Assembly (NCBI GenBank): GCA_037074705.1
Contig: CM073591.1
Coordinates: 7,873,587-7,937,586, forward strand
Length of the DNA: 64,000 nt
Origin: Zhengitettix transpicula
Taxonomy: Eukaryota > Arthropoda > Insecta > Orthoptera > Tetrigidae
Direction of reading: 5' to 3'
Below, one piece after another: positions 11,150-22,871 of the stretch. Positions within the stretch are counted from its first letter, which is position 1. Each line of letters begins with the position of its first letter. The position numbers and the translations under genes are program-made. The notes under the pieces were generated by a model. The model searched no databases. It saw nothing but the letters and a program-made list of their open reading frames with translations, and was not told the DNA's origin.

Positions 11150-11450
11150 CTCTTAGTATCACCCTGACAGAGACATCAGTTGATTTCTAAGCGAATGCGA
11201 CGTAGATATGAAACAAGATGCACCTGAGGTTACAACATACCCTGTCCGAACTTTCTGTGAGGCAACCCCCAAGGGACAGACTTTGCTACTCTTCAGAATA
11301 TTTATTTTCTGTGTTTTTTTTTAATAAAGAAAATTTAAGCGTCATTCTCATTGTATCATTGTACTGAAAATTACACTAAGATCATAATTATCCAATTAAT
11401 GAGACCTAATTTAGTGTAAAATCATGAGGCAAATTGACTTTATCCATGTT
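11100..11450 (+). repeat. Right part of repeat C
   Basis: After the (AT)n tract at 11100-11144 comes text shared with 18541, 18907, 52540 (inverse) and 55027: ACTATCACCCTGNCAGAGACATC-like sequence, TGTCCGAACTTTCTGTGAGG and CAACCCCCAAGGGACAGA. It continues to the ATCATAATTATCCAATTA region. Confidence 0.7.
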
Positions 11451-12309
11451 TTATATATATTTTTTTGTATTTTCCCCCCCCCGGTATTGTATTCACAAAA
11501 ATACATGATAACAAGTTAGTTTAAAAAAGGGGTTAACTTTTTGTTTTCTTCGACGATCGGCGGGAAATATCACTTTTGACTGAGGTTTCCCTTTACAATA
11601 CCGTGAAATTGTGTTGGAGAAAAAAACAACAACATTTTAGCGGTTTCCTTACGAGAGTCGCTACTGCCTTAAGCTTTGAACCGTTTTACAGTGTTTCATG
11701 AGACCTGTTGAAATAATCAAGAGTCCTTTTAGTCCGTCGACAACTTGATCACTTTGATAAGATCGTTCACGACGGTTCCACCGTTTAACCAAGCGACGGC
11801 GCAACTACTTAAACGGTCCGTTCCACCCATCACGTGGTGATAAACTTCCACAGTGTGGATGTTTTCAACCGACGCCGTCGCCGACGCCGGTTTAATGCCA
11901 ACCTTACTAACACTCCTATCAGATCATGCACGCTCTGTGTGGCGTCGACCGAGGGACGGTCATGAATGAAATTTAATTGGGCTACCTTTCAATAACGTCC
12001 CAGAAAAGGGTGAAAAAAAAATCCGTACAAAACGCTCTGCGTTTCACAGAAAAAAAAAGTTGGGCCCGCTCAAAGATGAAAGGGGAAAAATACCGCGTAC
12101 TTCATTCACCTTACCGATATGAAATCTTTCGGGGTAAAATAAAAACTACACGCAAACCCCCCAATCATTAGTAAGAAAAATCTGAATGTATACATATATA
12201 TTAAAAGCCACAGGAAAAATTTTATTTCTTTTAAAGAAATATTTTCTTGAATAACCTTCGTCTCGCCAATGGGTATGAGGCTACTCCTCCAACCCCTTTT
12301 ACACATATA
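11451..12309. other. Unassigned
   Basis: No gene recognised. The segment is AT-rich to ~11640 and more balanced at 11640-11960, where GACGCCGTCGCCGACGCCGG (11871) is a short GC-rich stretch. Confidence 0.5.
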
Positions 12310-13910
12310 CTAGCTGGGTGCCCGGCGTTGCCCGGGTGGTAATACATCCATAACCCCTGATTTGACTCCAATCACGGATTTATTCGCGGTTATTCTCTTG
12401 TAATTGCCCGTCCACCCCCACCCCTCAGGGTGCTCCTTTCCCATGCTGTAAGGGGTTGAAATTAGACACGGATAACAACAATAGAAACGCTATCAGTCTC
12501 TTTGACCTCTTACAATCTGACTTCAACATCGGCCGTTTTAGAATGATTGTATATTTCCATCCCCAACAACCTCCGTTGGGGAGGGGTTAGTTAAATGGGA
12601 AATAGGATGTCATAATTACACTCAGCGACATTCATAAACCCGGATTTGACTTCAATCACGGTTGTATTCGAGGTTATTCTCTTGTAATTGCCCGTTCACC
12701 TCCACCCCTAAGGGTGCTCCTTTCCCATGCTGTAAGGGGTTGAAATAAGACACGGAGAACAACGATAGAAATGCTATCAGTCCCTTTGACCTCTAACAAT
12801 CTGACTTAAACATCGGCCGTTTTTGAATTATTGTATATTTCCATCCCCAACAACCCTCGTTGGGAAGGGGGGAGTTAAAAGGGCAAGCAGAATGTCATAA
12901 TTACACTCAGCGACCTTCATAACCCCGGATTTGACTCCAATCACGGTTGTATTCGAGGTTATTCTCTTGTAATTGCCAGTCCATCCCGACCCCTAAGGGT
13001 GCCCCTTTACAATGCTGTAAGGGGTTGAAATTAGACATGCATTAGAACGATGGAAACGTTATCAATCTCTTTGACTTCTTACAATCTGACTTAAACATCA
13101 GCCTTTTTAGAATGGTCGTATATTTCCATCCCCAACAACACCCTTTGGAAGGGGGAAGGTTTAAAGGGCAAGCAGAATGTCATAATTACACTCAGCGACA
13201 ATCATAAATCCGGATTTGATACTGATCTCGTTTTTTTACGTTATTTTTATGATTTAATGATACTCCACCCCCTTCCTCAAAGGCGCTCCTTCCCAGGCCA
13301 GAAAAGGGGTTTAATTTATACACGGAGAAGATTGCAGAGAAATTTTATGAATCTCACTGATACGAAAATTTATTTATTCGACGCAAAAACCAGCCGGTTA
13401 ACATGTTTGATCATTTCAACCCCCGCCCATATCTGGCACACCCCTTTACACCCCCAGCTCACCTCCTGCACGTTGCCTATATTGTCATAAATAAACTTAG
13501 CGACATCCATAACCCCGATTTGACTCGAATCTAGGTTGTTTTATCGTTATTTTCTTGTAACGCCCCTCCACTCCTACCCCTTAAGCGTGATAACCCTCCC
13601 ATGCTAAAAGAGGTTGAGATTATACACCAAAAGAAAACATCGCTATAAATACTATCAATTTAATTAACTCTGAAAAATATTTATCAAGCGTAAATATCGC
13701 CCGTGTTTGCATGTTTCCACCCCTGTCCAACGCCGCTCCAGGGGTGGTAGACGGTTCTCTCTCACTTTGTTGTTGCTTCTGTCCTGGTCTCAAAGGACAT
13801 GTGTACGAAAAAATTTGGTGAAATTTTGCTCCACAAGGGGTAGATTTGTATAAGGAGCACGCACACTCATACATACATACATACAAATAAACACTACTTT
13901 ATTTATTAGA
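12310..13910 (-). mobile_element. Helitron/HINE-like non-autonomous element with three internal ~300-bp repeats
   Basis: Read on the minus strand it ends with stem CCCGG-loop-CCGGG, then CACCCAG, then CTAG followed by T (CTAG at 12310-12313, hairpin at 12321-12336). A short GC hairpin 5-12 nt before CTRR with A/T flanks is the known Helitron 3' terminus. The 5' end is TC at 13910, followed by a (GTAT)n tract. The core repeats GATTTGACTCCAATCACGG and CTGTAAGGGGTTGAAAT about every 300 bp (near 12358, 12648, 12928, then degraded to 13530). No helicase or Rep domain is present, so it is non-autonomous. Confidence 0.65.
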
Positions 13911-14799
13911 TAGAAAAGTCTTTCGGGGGGGGGGGCAGTTGACAAGACGAAACGTTTTTCATACGAAATTCTAAGCTCAGTTATTCTCCAAACCTATTTT
14001 CAGTCCAACTTTGTGCGGAAATAACGTTTAAACAATTATTGACAGAAAAAAAGAGAAACTTTACAGTCACCATCAGTTGGGACTTCCGTTGTTGTAGCCT
14101 CTGGACACACACCTGGAGTCAGAGCAACAACGCAAGCTGCACACACACACACACACACGGCGATGTCCAACACGTCTAAATCCAATATCCATGAACCCTC
14201 GGGGGGAAAAAAACAACCTATTATAGATAATACATAAACGGCACCCTCAGTCAAAAAAGTGTTGTGACACTGGCGGCTCTCCGAACAACGATTACTATCA
14301 GCCAGTAGCCTATTTTATGGTAAACCCAAGCTTAGGCAAGGACGTTTTGCGTTGGTGGACTCCGCCATCTTTGTCAAGTGAAGTTCCACCCTTGTAGTTC
14401 GCGTGTCGTCCTTGTACCCCACCCTTTGCCAGCGTGGTTGCGTGTCGTCTGCTGATTAGTCCTCGTAGGTCTCAGGACGGCTCGCTGTTTTGTCTCGGGC
14501 CCGCTGACCGCAACCGAGCATCTCCCCTGCCCGGTCGCCTGGCGTGATTATTATGTTTACCCTTGCGGCCAATACAAGATCCCAGAATTTACTGAGGTGG
14601 AAACCCTGGTCCCTGGTTCACGAGGTTGCTCGGTTTTAATTGACACCGCTTCCATGGCCAGGGGGATAAAAGCCGACCGACGCGGAAGCTACAGGACGGC
14701 ATTTCTCTTAAAAAAATGACGGCAGAGTACGCCGTCGAAACGTCGTGGCTTTAATCCTTCTCCAGTCATGTTAAACTGGAAATTGATTTTTTCATTACT
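13911..14799. other. Unassigned; (AC)n tract and a possible retroelement tail
   Basis: An (AC)n tract lies at about 14139-14158. At 14715-14760 the text ATGACGGCAGAGTACGCCGTCGAAACGTCG resembles the 'characteristic GNCGAAACGTC' tail words seen after decayed retroelement coding regions, but no coding region precedes it. No gene recognised. Confidence 0.4.
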
Positions 14800-15370
14800 G
14801 CACATATGCGGCTCCGTCAGTCAGTGAACATGTAAGTCAGTGCCCGGATGACGAGGTTAACGAAAGGGTGGAATTGTTTCGTCTGGGCGGGAAAAAAATA
14901 TTATCTCTGTCAAAGATAAAGTTTATACGCCTGTAGACATTAAAATAAAACTATTAGGGGGAACTGATGGATTTTACCAGAGAACTGTTTACGTATAAAT
15001 AAAACTGTTTACAGCCTGTTCACTGGTTTTCCTCTTCAAACTATTCGATAATTAAAATATTATCACTGTCCAGTTACATTCAAATCGATGTTCACATAAA
15101 CGGTTCCGTCAGTCAGTTAACATGTCGGTGTCCGGAGGACGCACGTCTGATAAAATATTATTATCTCTGTCAAAGATAATATTTATGTACACATAAAACT
15201 GTTTATAGCCTGATTAGACTTTTTTCCCCTTAAAACTATTGGATAATTAAAATATAACAATTCCATTACATATGTGATGTTCACATAAACGGTTCCGTCA
15301 GTCAGTAAATGTGCTGCTGTCCGGACCAGATATAATAAAATATTGTCTCTGTCAGAGATAAAGGGCCGAA
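14800..15370. repeat. Three diverged direct repeats
   Basis: CGGCTCCGTCAGTCAG (14808) and CGGTTCCGTCAGTCAG (15100, 15289) each precede a TGTCCGGA-like word and a TTATCTCTGTCAAAGATAA hairpin. Units are about 290 and 190 bp. The class is unknown. Confidence 0.65.
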
Positions 15371-15420
15371 ATGGATATAAATAACTTATTTTATGGAACT
15401 TTGGACGTCTTGAATCATTA

Positions 15421-15443
15421 ATATATATATATATATATATATA
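15421..15443. repeat. (AT)n microsatellite
   Basis: Perfect AT dinucleotide tract of 23 bases. Confidence 0.95.
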
Positions 15444-15537
15444 CAGGTTAATAGATTTCTGTTTATCATCATGGTGGTTAATTACGTTTATACAAAATAA
15501 ATCTGGAAGAGTTTTTTCAGGACATGTAACTGTAATT

Positions 15538-15540
<3 letters not shown>

Positions 15541-15576
<36 letters not shown>
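15541..15576. repeat. (AT)n microsatellite
   Basis: Perfect AT dinucleotide tract of 36 bases. It is followed by a non-repetitive segment (15577-15710) that contains GCATGGCGGCGCTGACTCG and GGTAATTAGTTTCTGCCAGG. Confidence 0.95.
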
Positions 15577-15578
<2 letters not shown>

Positions 15579-15760
15579 GGAGCAAGCATGGCGGCGCTGA
15601 CTCGTGGCCCCTTTGCTCGTATTTCTCGTCGGCTATTAAGGGGGATGTTTTAGCTCCGCACGGTAATTAGTTTCTGCCAGGTGATGCTTATTGCAGATAA
15701 TATTGGATTCATATATATATAGAGCGAGGGGGAGGGGTGGGTGGGGGGGTTGGGTTATGA

Positions 15761-16045
15761 CGAAGGGATTTACTGGGCCGTAGGGGCAACCCCCTCAACC
15801 CCCACTCGCCATTCTTGCTTGCGGCTATCAGCGGACTCCATCTTAATGTGGGCGACCTCACGGCCACACACAATTTCCTGGATGTGACTATAAACCTTTC
15901 GCTTGACAACAAGTTTCTCTCCTTCTTGGCGTCCAAACCCACCCCCACCCCTGCTGCTGCGTCTTGTGTGTCCCTTGGGAACCGTCTTGCAAAATTTAAT
16001 AAGAAATACGCTGATAAAATATTTGATAGGGGGTATTAAATTTTT
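15761..16045 (+). pseudogene. Possible decayed reverse-transcriptase fragment
   Basis: The plus frame through 15815-16039 contains NFLDVTINLSLDNKF and ends LGNRLAKFNKKYADKIFDRGY. 'NFLDVT' is a word found in the reverse transcriptases of several invertebrate retroelements just before a conserved lysine-proline region. Here that region is replaced by a low-complexity KPTPTPAAAS stretch encoded by a C-rich run. Only this short similarity supports the call, no catalytic motif is visible, and the reading could be chance. Confidence 0.25.
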
Positions 16046-16349
16046 TTTTAAGTAAGTAAGATGGCTTATTGACTGACGGAGTCGCATATGAACTTTAATT
16101 GAGCTGTTGCACTTCAGTTACTAATAATTAAAAAATACCTTTAACCACCCTCCAGACAATTTTATTGACTAGTAACTTTTCAGCGTTAAAACTGTCACTT
16201 TTTCACATCGACATATTCATTCATTACGCTACTTGAATCACCTGACGAAAGCAACAAGCGACGTTGTTGTGTGTGGTGTTTATTTTATCTCTTGATATTG
16301 TCTGTCAATCAGTTTTATTTTATTTTATCTAATTAGTATAGTTTTAATA

Positions 16350-17527
16350 CAGGGTGTTTCGAATCGACGGAATTTATTTGTATATATTTTGAAAAATAAT
16401 AAAGATATAAATTTCATGTTAGTTTTGTAAATAAATATGTAATAAAAGGCGCTGAGGCGGTTTCCAAATTCCTCCCCAAAATAAGGGGGAAAACAACTCA
16501 TGCAGTGAGTTCAGGTTATGTTGGAGACCAGTAAATGTAAGACCGAATCATTAGTACGGCCGATCCATCGCAGAGGAAGACTATCATTTAACAGTATGTA
16601 ATAAAAGGTGCTGAGTATCCCTGAGTCGTTTTCCAGATCCCTCCCAATAATAAGGGGGTAAAAACACATGCAGTGAGTTCAGGTTATGTTGGAGACCAGT
16701 AAACGTAAGACCGAATCATTAGTACGGCCGATCCATCGCAGAGGAAGACTATCATTTAACAGTATGTAATAAAAGGAGCTGAGTATCCTTGAGGCGGTTT
16801 CCAGATTCCTCCCCAAAATAAGGGGGTAAAAACACATGCAGTGAGTTCAGGTGACGTTGGAGACCTGTAAATGTAAGACCGAATCATTAGTATGGCCGAT
16901 TCATTGCAGAGGAAGATTCATTTAACAGTATGTAATAAAAGGTGCTGAGTATTCTGAGACGGTTGCCAGATCCCTCCCCATAATAAGATGGAAAAACCAC
17001 ATGCAGTGAGTTCAGGTTATGTTGGAGACCAATAAATGTAAGACGGAATCATTAGTACGGCCGATCCATTGCAGAGGAAGACTATCATTTAACAGTATGT
17101 AATAAAAGGTGCTGAGTATCCCTGAGACGGTTTCCGGATTCCTCCTCAAAATAAGGGGAAAAAACCACATGCAGTGAGTTCTGGTGATGTTGGTGCCAAT
17201 AAATGTAAGACGGAATCATTAGTACGGCCGATCCATTGCAGAGGAAGACTATCATTTAACAGTATGTAATAAAAGGTGCTGAGTATCCCTGAGACGGTTT
17301 CCGGATTCCTCCTCAAAATAAGGGGAAAAAACCACATGCAGTGAGTTCCGGTGATGTTGGAGCCAATAAATGTAAGAGCGAATCATTAGTACGGCCGATC
17401 CATCGTATCATTCAAAAACTCTTGCACGTGATACTTTGGTTTCCCATTTCTTGTTCAACCAAATCGGGTTTCAAAGTTAATTGGTTATTAATTTTTTAAA
17501 GCGGATGATTCTTTTTTAAACACCCTG
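16350..17527. mobile_element. TA-flanked terminal-inverted-repeat element (MITE-like) with tandem core
   Basis: CAGGGTGTTT at 16350-16359 and its exact reverse complement AAACACCCTG at 17518-17527 form 10-bp terminal inverted repeats. TA lies directly outside each (16348-16349 and 17528-17529), as expected for Tc1/mariner-type target-site duplications. No transposase is encoded in the 1178 bp. The interior is dominated by six tandem ~167-bp units. Confidence 0.8.
16436..17405 (+). repeat. Six ~167-bp tandem units inside the TIR element
   Basis: TATGTAATAAAAGG occurs at 16436, 16595, 16763, 16929, 17096 and 17263 (spacings 159, 168, 166, 167, 167). Each unit holds CATGCAGTGAGTTCNGGT, ATTAGTACGGCCGATCCAT and a GCAGAGGAAGA word. 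The first unit is slightly shorter and the last stops near 17405. Confidence 0.9.
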
Positions 17528-17529
17528 TA

Positions 17530-18482
17530 CAAATTATGCCGGTTTAACAACGATAACATGTTCAATATTACGCCACAGAGAACGTATATTTATTGGCATC
17601 CATGATTGCAGACCATCCGGCAACATGGCCGATAATATGTGAAAGGGGGGAGGGAATGTGAAGTGCGTCGAGTGTCCGTCCACTGAAAATGGATGTGGTG
17701 GAATTTTTCTTCCAGGCGTGGCGTCGACGCGATTGCAGTTTCCGGATCATCGATTACTTTACGACCACAGACACTTGGCTTCCAAAGTAATTAAAAGGAC
17801 GACGGACGCCTGCGAGCTGAGTGAGGCTCCTGCGATTGAGCGATTTGCAGGCAGCTGCCGCGTGGTCGCCATCGAGGAATGCGAGCGGCTTGTGGAACGC
17901 CAGCGAGTGAGTCTCTGGTCCGCGCCACGAGAAAGAAACAATCACTGCTTTGCTTTTTTGGGTATGATAAAGGACTTTGAACATTCGGTTCATAACCTCA
18001 AGGACAGGCGGAAGAAAAATACATAATAAATATGTCAACCATCTTCAGAACCGTCAATTATATCTCTGAAACTCATCACCGCCGTCGTAAGGGTGACTGG
18101 TAAACATTTTCATTTTACCCAGCATGCAACAATGCCAGTGTTTTTGAACATTCAGGTTCCTCCTGCCCGACCTAAGCCCTCGGCAGCTAACTTCAGGACG
18201 ATGACGTGACGGTGGTCCTTGGGAATTCTCCTTCTACGTAAAATAAGAGTCTCGCAAAAATTACGGCAAAATACCCCCCCGGGGGGGGTGGTGGTGGTAA
18301 AGAATCCTCTGGTACCTTAAGAAAGTCTAGAATACTCCGTATAACTTTCTGTCAACCACGTCCAAGACAGGAAAGTTTCGTTAATCACCGTGGCTAATGC
18401 GAGAATTAAACTCAGCGACTCCTATAACTCCGGCATCCCCCACCCATCTCGGTTGTTTACTCATTACCCAACGCCTATAGAA
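17530..18482. other. Unassigned, mixed composition
   Basis: A plus frame at 17658-18026 (122 codons) and two antiparallel frames overlap here. None has a recognisable domain, and use of both strands argues against a real gene. C/G runs lie at 18276-18290. Confidence 0.45.
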
Positions 18483-18493
18483 CCCTAGTGTAG

Positions 18494-18544
<51 letters not shown>

Positions 18545-18660
18545 ACATAACAGAGACACCTGTTGGCTTCTAAGAGATTCTGCTGCAGATACGAAACTTG
18601 ATGTTACAACATGCCCTGTCCGAGCTCTCTGTGAGGCAGCTCTCAGCATCTCGATGATGC
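18483..18660 (+). repeat. Repeat C, truncated copy with (AT)n tract
   Basis: CCCTAGTGTAGC, then (AT)n at 18495-18541, then GCAACATAACAGAGACACC and TGTCCGAGCTCTCTGTGAGG as in other repeat C copies. Similarity fades near 18640. 18661-18879 is unassigned. Confidence 0.7.
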
Positions 18661-18879
18661 ATTGGAGCGTCAGTGACAACTGATGTGAACGCCGACTCCA
18701 GCAGAACTGATTGTAAACACAAAACTCACACAATTTTTGTTTCCTTCATCAAAGCTTTCTCTAGCAAGTCCTCTTTACAACCCCCGTACAAGTCTGACAT
18801 AGGAGAATTCTCTGTCATCAACTTCTGTCTCTCCTGGAAACGTTTCGAGTTTGCAACCTGTATATTCACCCCTTCCCCT

Positions 18880-19270
18880 AGTGCCTCCTAGTGTAGCTAT
18901 ATATTTGCGACATAACCCTTTACTATCACCCTGGCGGCAGAGACATCTCTTGGTGTCTAAGAGGTTGTCATGCAGATATGAAACAACATGCCCTGTCCGA
19001 GCTTTCTGTGAGGCAACCCCCAAGGGACAGATTTTTATGAATTTCTTTAAACAAAAAAAATAAATTAAGCGTCATTCTCAAGGTTATTTTAACAATTTAC
19101 ACTAGGACCATTGTCCTCCATTTAATATGTGAAATTTGATTTATGTAGATTAATATGAGACAAAGTTGTTTTGGTCACGTTTGAACATTTTTTTTCTCGC
19201 GTAATGTATTCACAAAAATAAAAATAAAATAGTTGAGAAAAAATACGAAGAAAAAAATTAAGTGTGGCAC
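18880..19270 (+). repeat. Repeat C copy without expanded (AT)n
   Basis: CTCCTAGTGTAGCTATATAT, CCTTTACTATCACCCTGG, TCTAAGAGGTTGTCATGCAG, CGAGCTTTCTGTGAGGCAAC and TTAAGCGTCATTCTCAAGG match the other copies. The dinucleotide tract is only a few bases here. Confidence 0.75.
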
Positions 19271-20404
19271 CGCCTTCATCGCTGACTCGTGCTATAGTAG
19301 TCAAGCCGAGAAAAAAATTATTAGTAATGCAGAGTGGCTGAGGGGAAAAGGACAGGACTGAAGGAAAGTGTTGTGGATGGATCCACTGACGTCATAAGGG
19401 GGGGGGGGAATTTAAAAAGAACGGTCCGTGAGTAACGATGCTGTTAGGAGACGAAATCGCACATGATGCAGGAAGGTTGAAAGGTTGAGGGCTCGGCTAT
19501 GAGCTTTGGTAAAATGTACACTGTTCAAGGTTAGAAAAGGTGACTGCAGGAGGAGAAAACAGTCAGAGAAGGAAAATTAAAGCAGTTAATCCGACCCGGA
19601 AAAAGATAAAATAATAAATTTGTCTGAAGGACGTTGCGAAGACTCTTCTAAGTAAGACTGATTAACCCCCGGCTCTCACCTTGAGAGGTTTTGCTTTACA
19701 AATCAACCATTAACGTCTTCAAATTATCCTCAAATTACTTTCTTCAATGAGGATTTGGAGTTTTCGCTACACCCTCACTCTTTTCCCCCACGTCCCGTGT
19801 AATGGACTGTTCTTCTTCTCCTCCCACCTAACCTACTGCAACTATCACTTCATTATTCTCCATTTTACGTGCATTAGCCTCGCCGTCCACGGACGTTTTT
19901 CCATTACCGTATCGTAAATTCATTCCCCTACCTTCTCTGTTGTTTTGGCGGGTTTCTTTCATTAACGAACATTATGTAATTCATTTCGTAAATGAAGCGG
20001 CTAGAGCCTGACCTCGTTATGTCTTTGCTTTCGTGTGATACATGTGTGTGTGTATGTTTCCCCCCCACCCAGGTCTTGCCTCACTGAGAGAGTCGCACCC
20101 CGTCATCCCTGACTCGTGCTATAGTAGTCGAACCGAGAAAAAAGGCGCTAAAAATATTGGTCCCCCCCTACCACCCCCGGCCGCTAACATGTTTATTACA
20201 TTCGGCGTTGAAATACTGTATCTCTGAGGTAAAAACAAAAAAGGAAGTTCTTTAAGGAGTGATTTTTAGTCCACTGCTGAGGAATAACAGGACGAGTGGA
20301 GTTAAAACGTTAAAAGTATTATAAATGGGTTAAAATATATTATAATCACTGTCTTTGTCTGTCTCTCTCACACATGCGCTCTTACATATTTTCAGCACCT
20401 GATG
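19271..20404. other. Unassigned
   Basis: No gene recognised. The words GACTCGTGCTATAGTAGTC (19282 and 20111) recur and a related one is at 46976, hinting at a further low-copy repeat. G and C runs lie near 19398 and 20160. Confidence 0.45.
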
Positions 20405-20416
20405 AAAGGGACAAGG

Positions 20417-20943
20417 ATAAGCTGTCTGCGAGGGTTATTCTCTCGCGGGCAGAACCTTGTAGGAGAGACACGAAGGGACTACTTTTGGGGATGTCTCCTC
20501 CTCTCTCCGTTTTTGAACTAAGATTCCCACAAGTTTAGGCACTGTTCTGAGAGGTGAATGTTCCGGGGTCGCAGACCTTGGGCAGACAGTTGTTTTCTGT
20601 TCCCATTGGAACAGTCGGCCAGCTACCTCCTAAACTGGTCGAGGCACGGAGAAGGGAATGCTGCGTCCCCACAGCTAACTCTTCTCCCGCCATCCTCCAG
20701 GGAAGGGCGTGGGAAAAGTACCCAATGCCTGACCTACCTGATGCAGGATTTTCTAGGGTTTGCTTTACTTTTAGGCGAATGCAGGGTAGGATCCTTAAAC
20801 TATAACCCGGGAGCCCCTAGTTAACTCTTGGCTGCCTTCCTCTACCCTTCCGCATCCCCCCTTTCAAATCTCTTTCCTATGCTATTAAAGGGGAGTTGCT
20901 ACTATGTGGATTAGCCTCATGTCGCCTGTCTACACCCAAAATA
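20417..20943 (+). mobile_element. Poly(A)-tailed retroposon, 0.53 kb, with target-site duplication
   Basis: Full-length plus-strand copy starting ATAAGCTGTCTGCGAGGG and ending in CCTGTCTACACCCAAAATAAA. AAAGGGACAAGG (20405-20416) and AAAGGAACAAGG (20944-20955) flank it, 11 of 12 identical. Its head agrees with the copy at 4872-5430, which supports both boundaries. Confidence 0.85.
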
Positions 20944-20955
20944 AAAGGAACAAGG

Positions 20956-21697
20956 GTTACAGAAACGTTGTTGTTGAATTTATATCATCACTTTTTTCTT
21001 TGTCTGTCTTTCTTATTATTAATTTCAATCGGACGTTAATTTTTTCATATTAATATGTTATTGTTTGTTTTTCCTGGCAGTACTATCGTTGGAATATTAA
21101 GTTAACCTCGTAATAATAGCGAGATGAGTGTTGAAGACAACGCAACGCTGTGGTAGAAGGGTTTAAAATAATTAAATCCATATTATTTACCCCCAAGTCT
21201 CTTGACTGGTTAATTAAATCCCAGGTGTAAAAGTTTTCATATCGACTTGGGGGGGCCCCCGGGGGCCCGGGGGAGGGGGGTAAAACTCTCTAATGGCTCC
21301 ATATTGTTATAGATGGCCAGGGGAAACTGCGCACGTTTGTAAGCAGCCGGTGTTAGTCTTGTGTCTGAATAATTCGCACAAGTTTGCTTGGCAACTTCCA
21401 CCCCCCCCCCACCCCCGCTCTAAACTGTAATCTGGGCTCAGAGGCAGCGTCTAGGCGGATCACAGGCTTAGCTGTCCACGAGGACAACGCAAGTCTAACT
21501 CAATTACAGGAGCCGGGCTCCGCCAACGCCATCTGCATGTGTTCCACAGCGTGGCCACACACACACACACACGAGGTCGACTCGGCAACGAACCGCAGAG
21601 GGCAACGATAATCGGCCCAGGGAACAATGAGACCACAGCGCTAATGGTAATTTTATTTTCGTGTATGGTCCGAGTCTTCCGCTGAACTACAGATACG
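20956..21697. other. Unassigned; GC-rich palindromic run and (AC)n
   Basis: A G/C-only stretch at about 21250-21281 alternates long G and C runs. A C-run lies near 21401-21416 and (AC)n near 21558-21572. No gene recognised. Confidence 0.5.
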
Positions 21698-22090
21698 CAC
21701 TATATATATATATATATATATAATGTAACAATTAAGTCTCGTTGCATTTCCCCCGTGGAGGCAATTGTTGTGTTACGTCACTCTTGTTCTCGAGATCTCC
21801 TTGCAGGAGGCAGTGGCCGATGGGAAAAGTCTGGTGGAGCGGTTTGCAGTTGAGACGCGGAGTGTTGAGTCTCCACGTGGAGCAGAATCGACCTGACTCA
21901 TGTCTCGACTTAATAAAGTTTTTTGTTTCTAAGTTTGGATAATTTATTCCAATTAAAAACAATTATCTGGTGGTCGTATTCGGTGGAACATCGGGAGAGT
22001 TGACGATGGTCGGCTACAGTATATATTGTAATAATTACACTTTATTACCATATATAAAAACTTTATTATATAAAAATACATTAATAAAAT
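21698..22090. other. (AT)n tract and unassigned flank
   Basis: (TA)n at about 21701-21722 followed by ordinary sequence. TATATAAAAACTTTATTATA near 22050 is part of the internal side of the LTR-like element below. No gene. Confidence 0.5.
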
Positions 22091-22093
22091 TGA

Positions 22094-22607
22094 TTGGGCG
22101 CCAGCAGCTATATATATATATGTATAGTCTACAAATAATTAACAATAATTATCTCCTGCTTGGTTAATGCAATCCTCCTCCTCCACAAGATAATGTAGCT
22201 TAGTTCCGTACTGTCTCTGAAGGCACTTTACATTAATGGCGACCCTTACTTTACCTCGTAGCATCAGCAGAGGATCACTGGTCTTTTTGCAGCCCACGAT
22301 CTCCTTCTTCGGCCTCCACGCGATGGACGTCCACACTCCTAAACTCTTGTTCCTTACCGCTCGCCTAGTTTTCGCACCCTCTCGCCTCTCTCACTCCACT
22401 TTCAGTCCTCCTCTCTGTCTGTACACTTTCACCCGGGTGTGGAGTATATACCCTTACTCCGCCCTCCCCTCCCAAAAACGATGCAAAAAAAAGGGAGACG
22501 CGTACCCGCGGCTTCTTTGGGCCTCTCGGGCGCACGTGCACTTTTAATTAATTCGCGCTCAGGCCCGCGGACAAAAGGGTGGCCACTTAGCGATATTATT
22601 CACTACA
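22094..22607 (-). mobile_element. LTR-like element with adjacent primer-binding-site-like motif
   Basis: On the minus strand it runs TGTAGTGAATAATATCGC ... GTAGACTATACA (22607 to 22121), TG...CA ends. A short (TA)n and AGCTGC follow, then TGGCGCCCAATCAATT (22103 downward), whose first ten bases match the tRNA-Lys primer-binding site. The same text occurs in direct orientation at 50781-51493 and 51496-51981. No gag/pol is present. 22608-22871 is unassigned. Confidence 0.6.
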
Positions 22608-22871
22608 ATATATATTGTAACGTACCACGATACATTACATTACATTTTTCGGTTGATTAATTGGTTTGATTGTTTTTAATACAATTATGCGAGGCCCGTG
22701 AGTTACGTTTTGACTTCTTTTACTCACCATGACGAAGGCTAAATAATTAAAAATTTGAAGTCTTTCCCGGTGTAATTGTTCGATTAACAGTTCTCGGTTT
22801 TCACTCGGGTGTAGCATATTTAAAGGCGAAGTTTCGACGATTAAAATGTCTGGGAATATGTCGGAACCATT

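Noticed and set aside
17658..18026. 122-codon plus frame with two overlapping minus frames
   Set aside because: No domain, no splice or promoter context, and equal openness on both strands.
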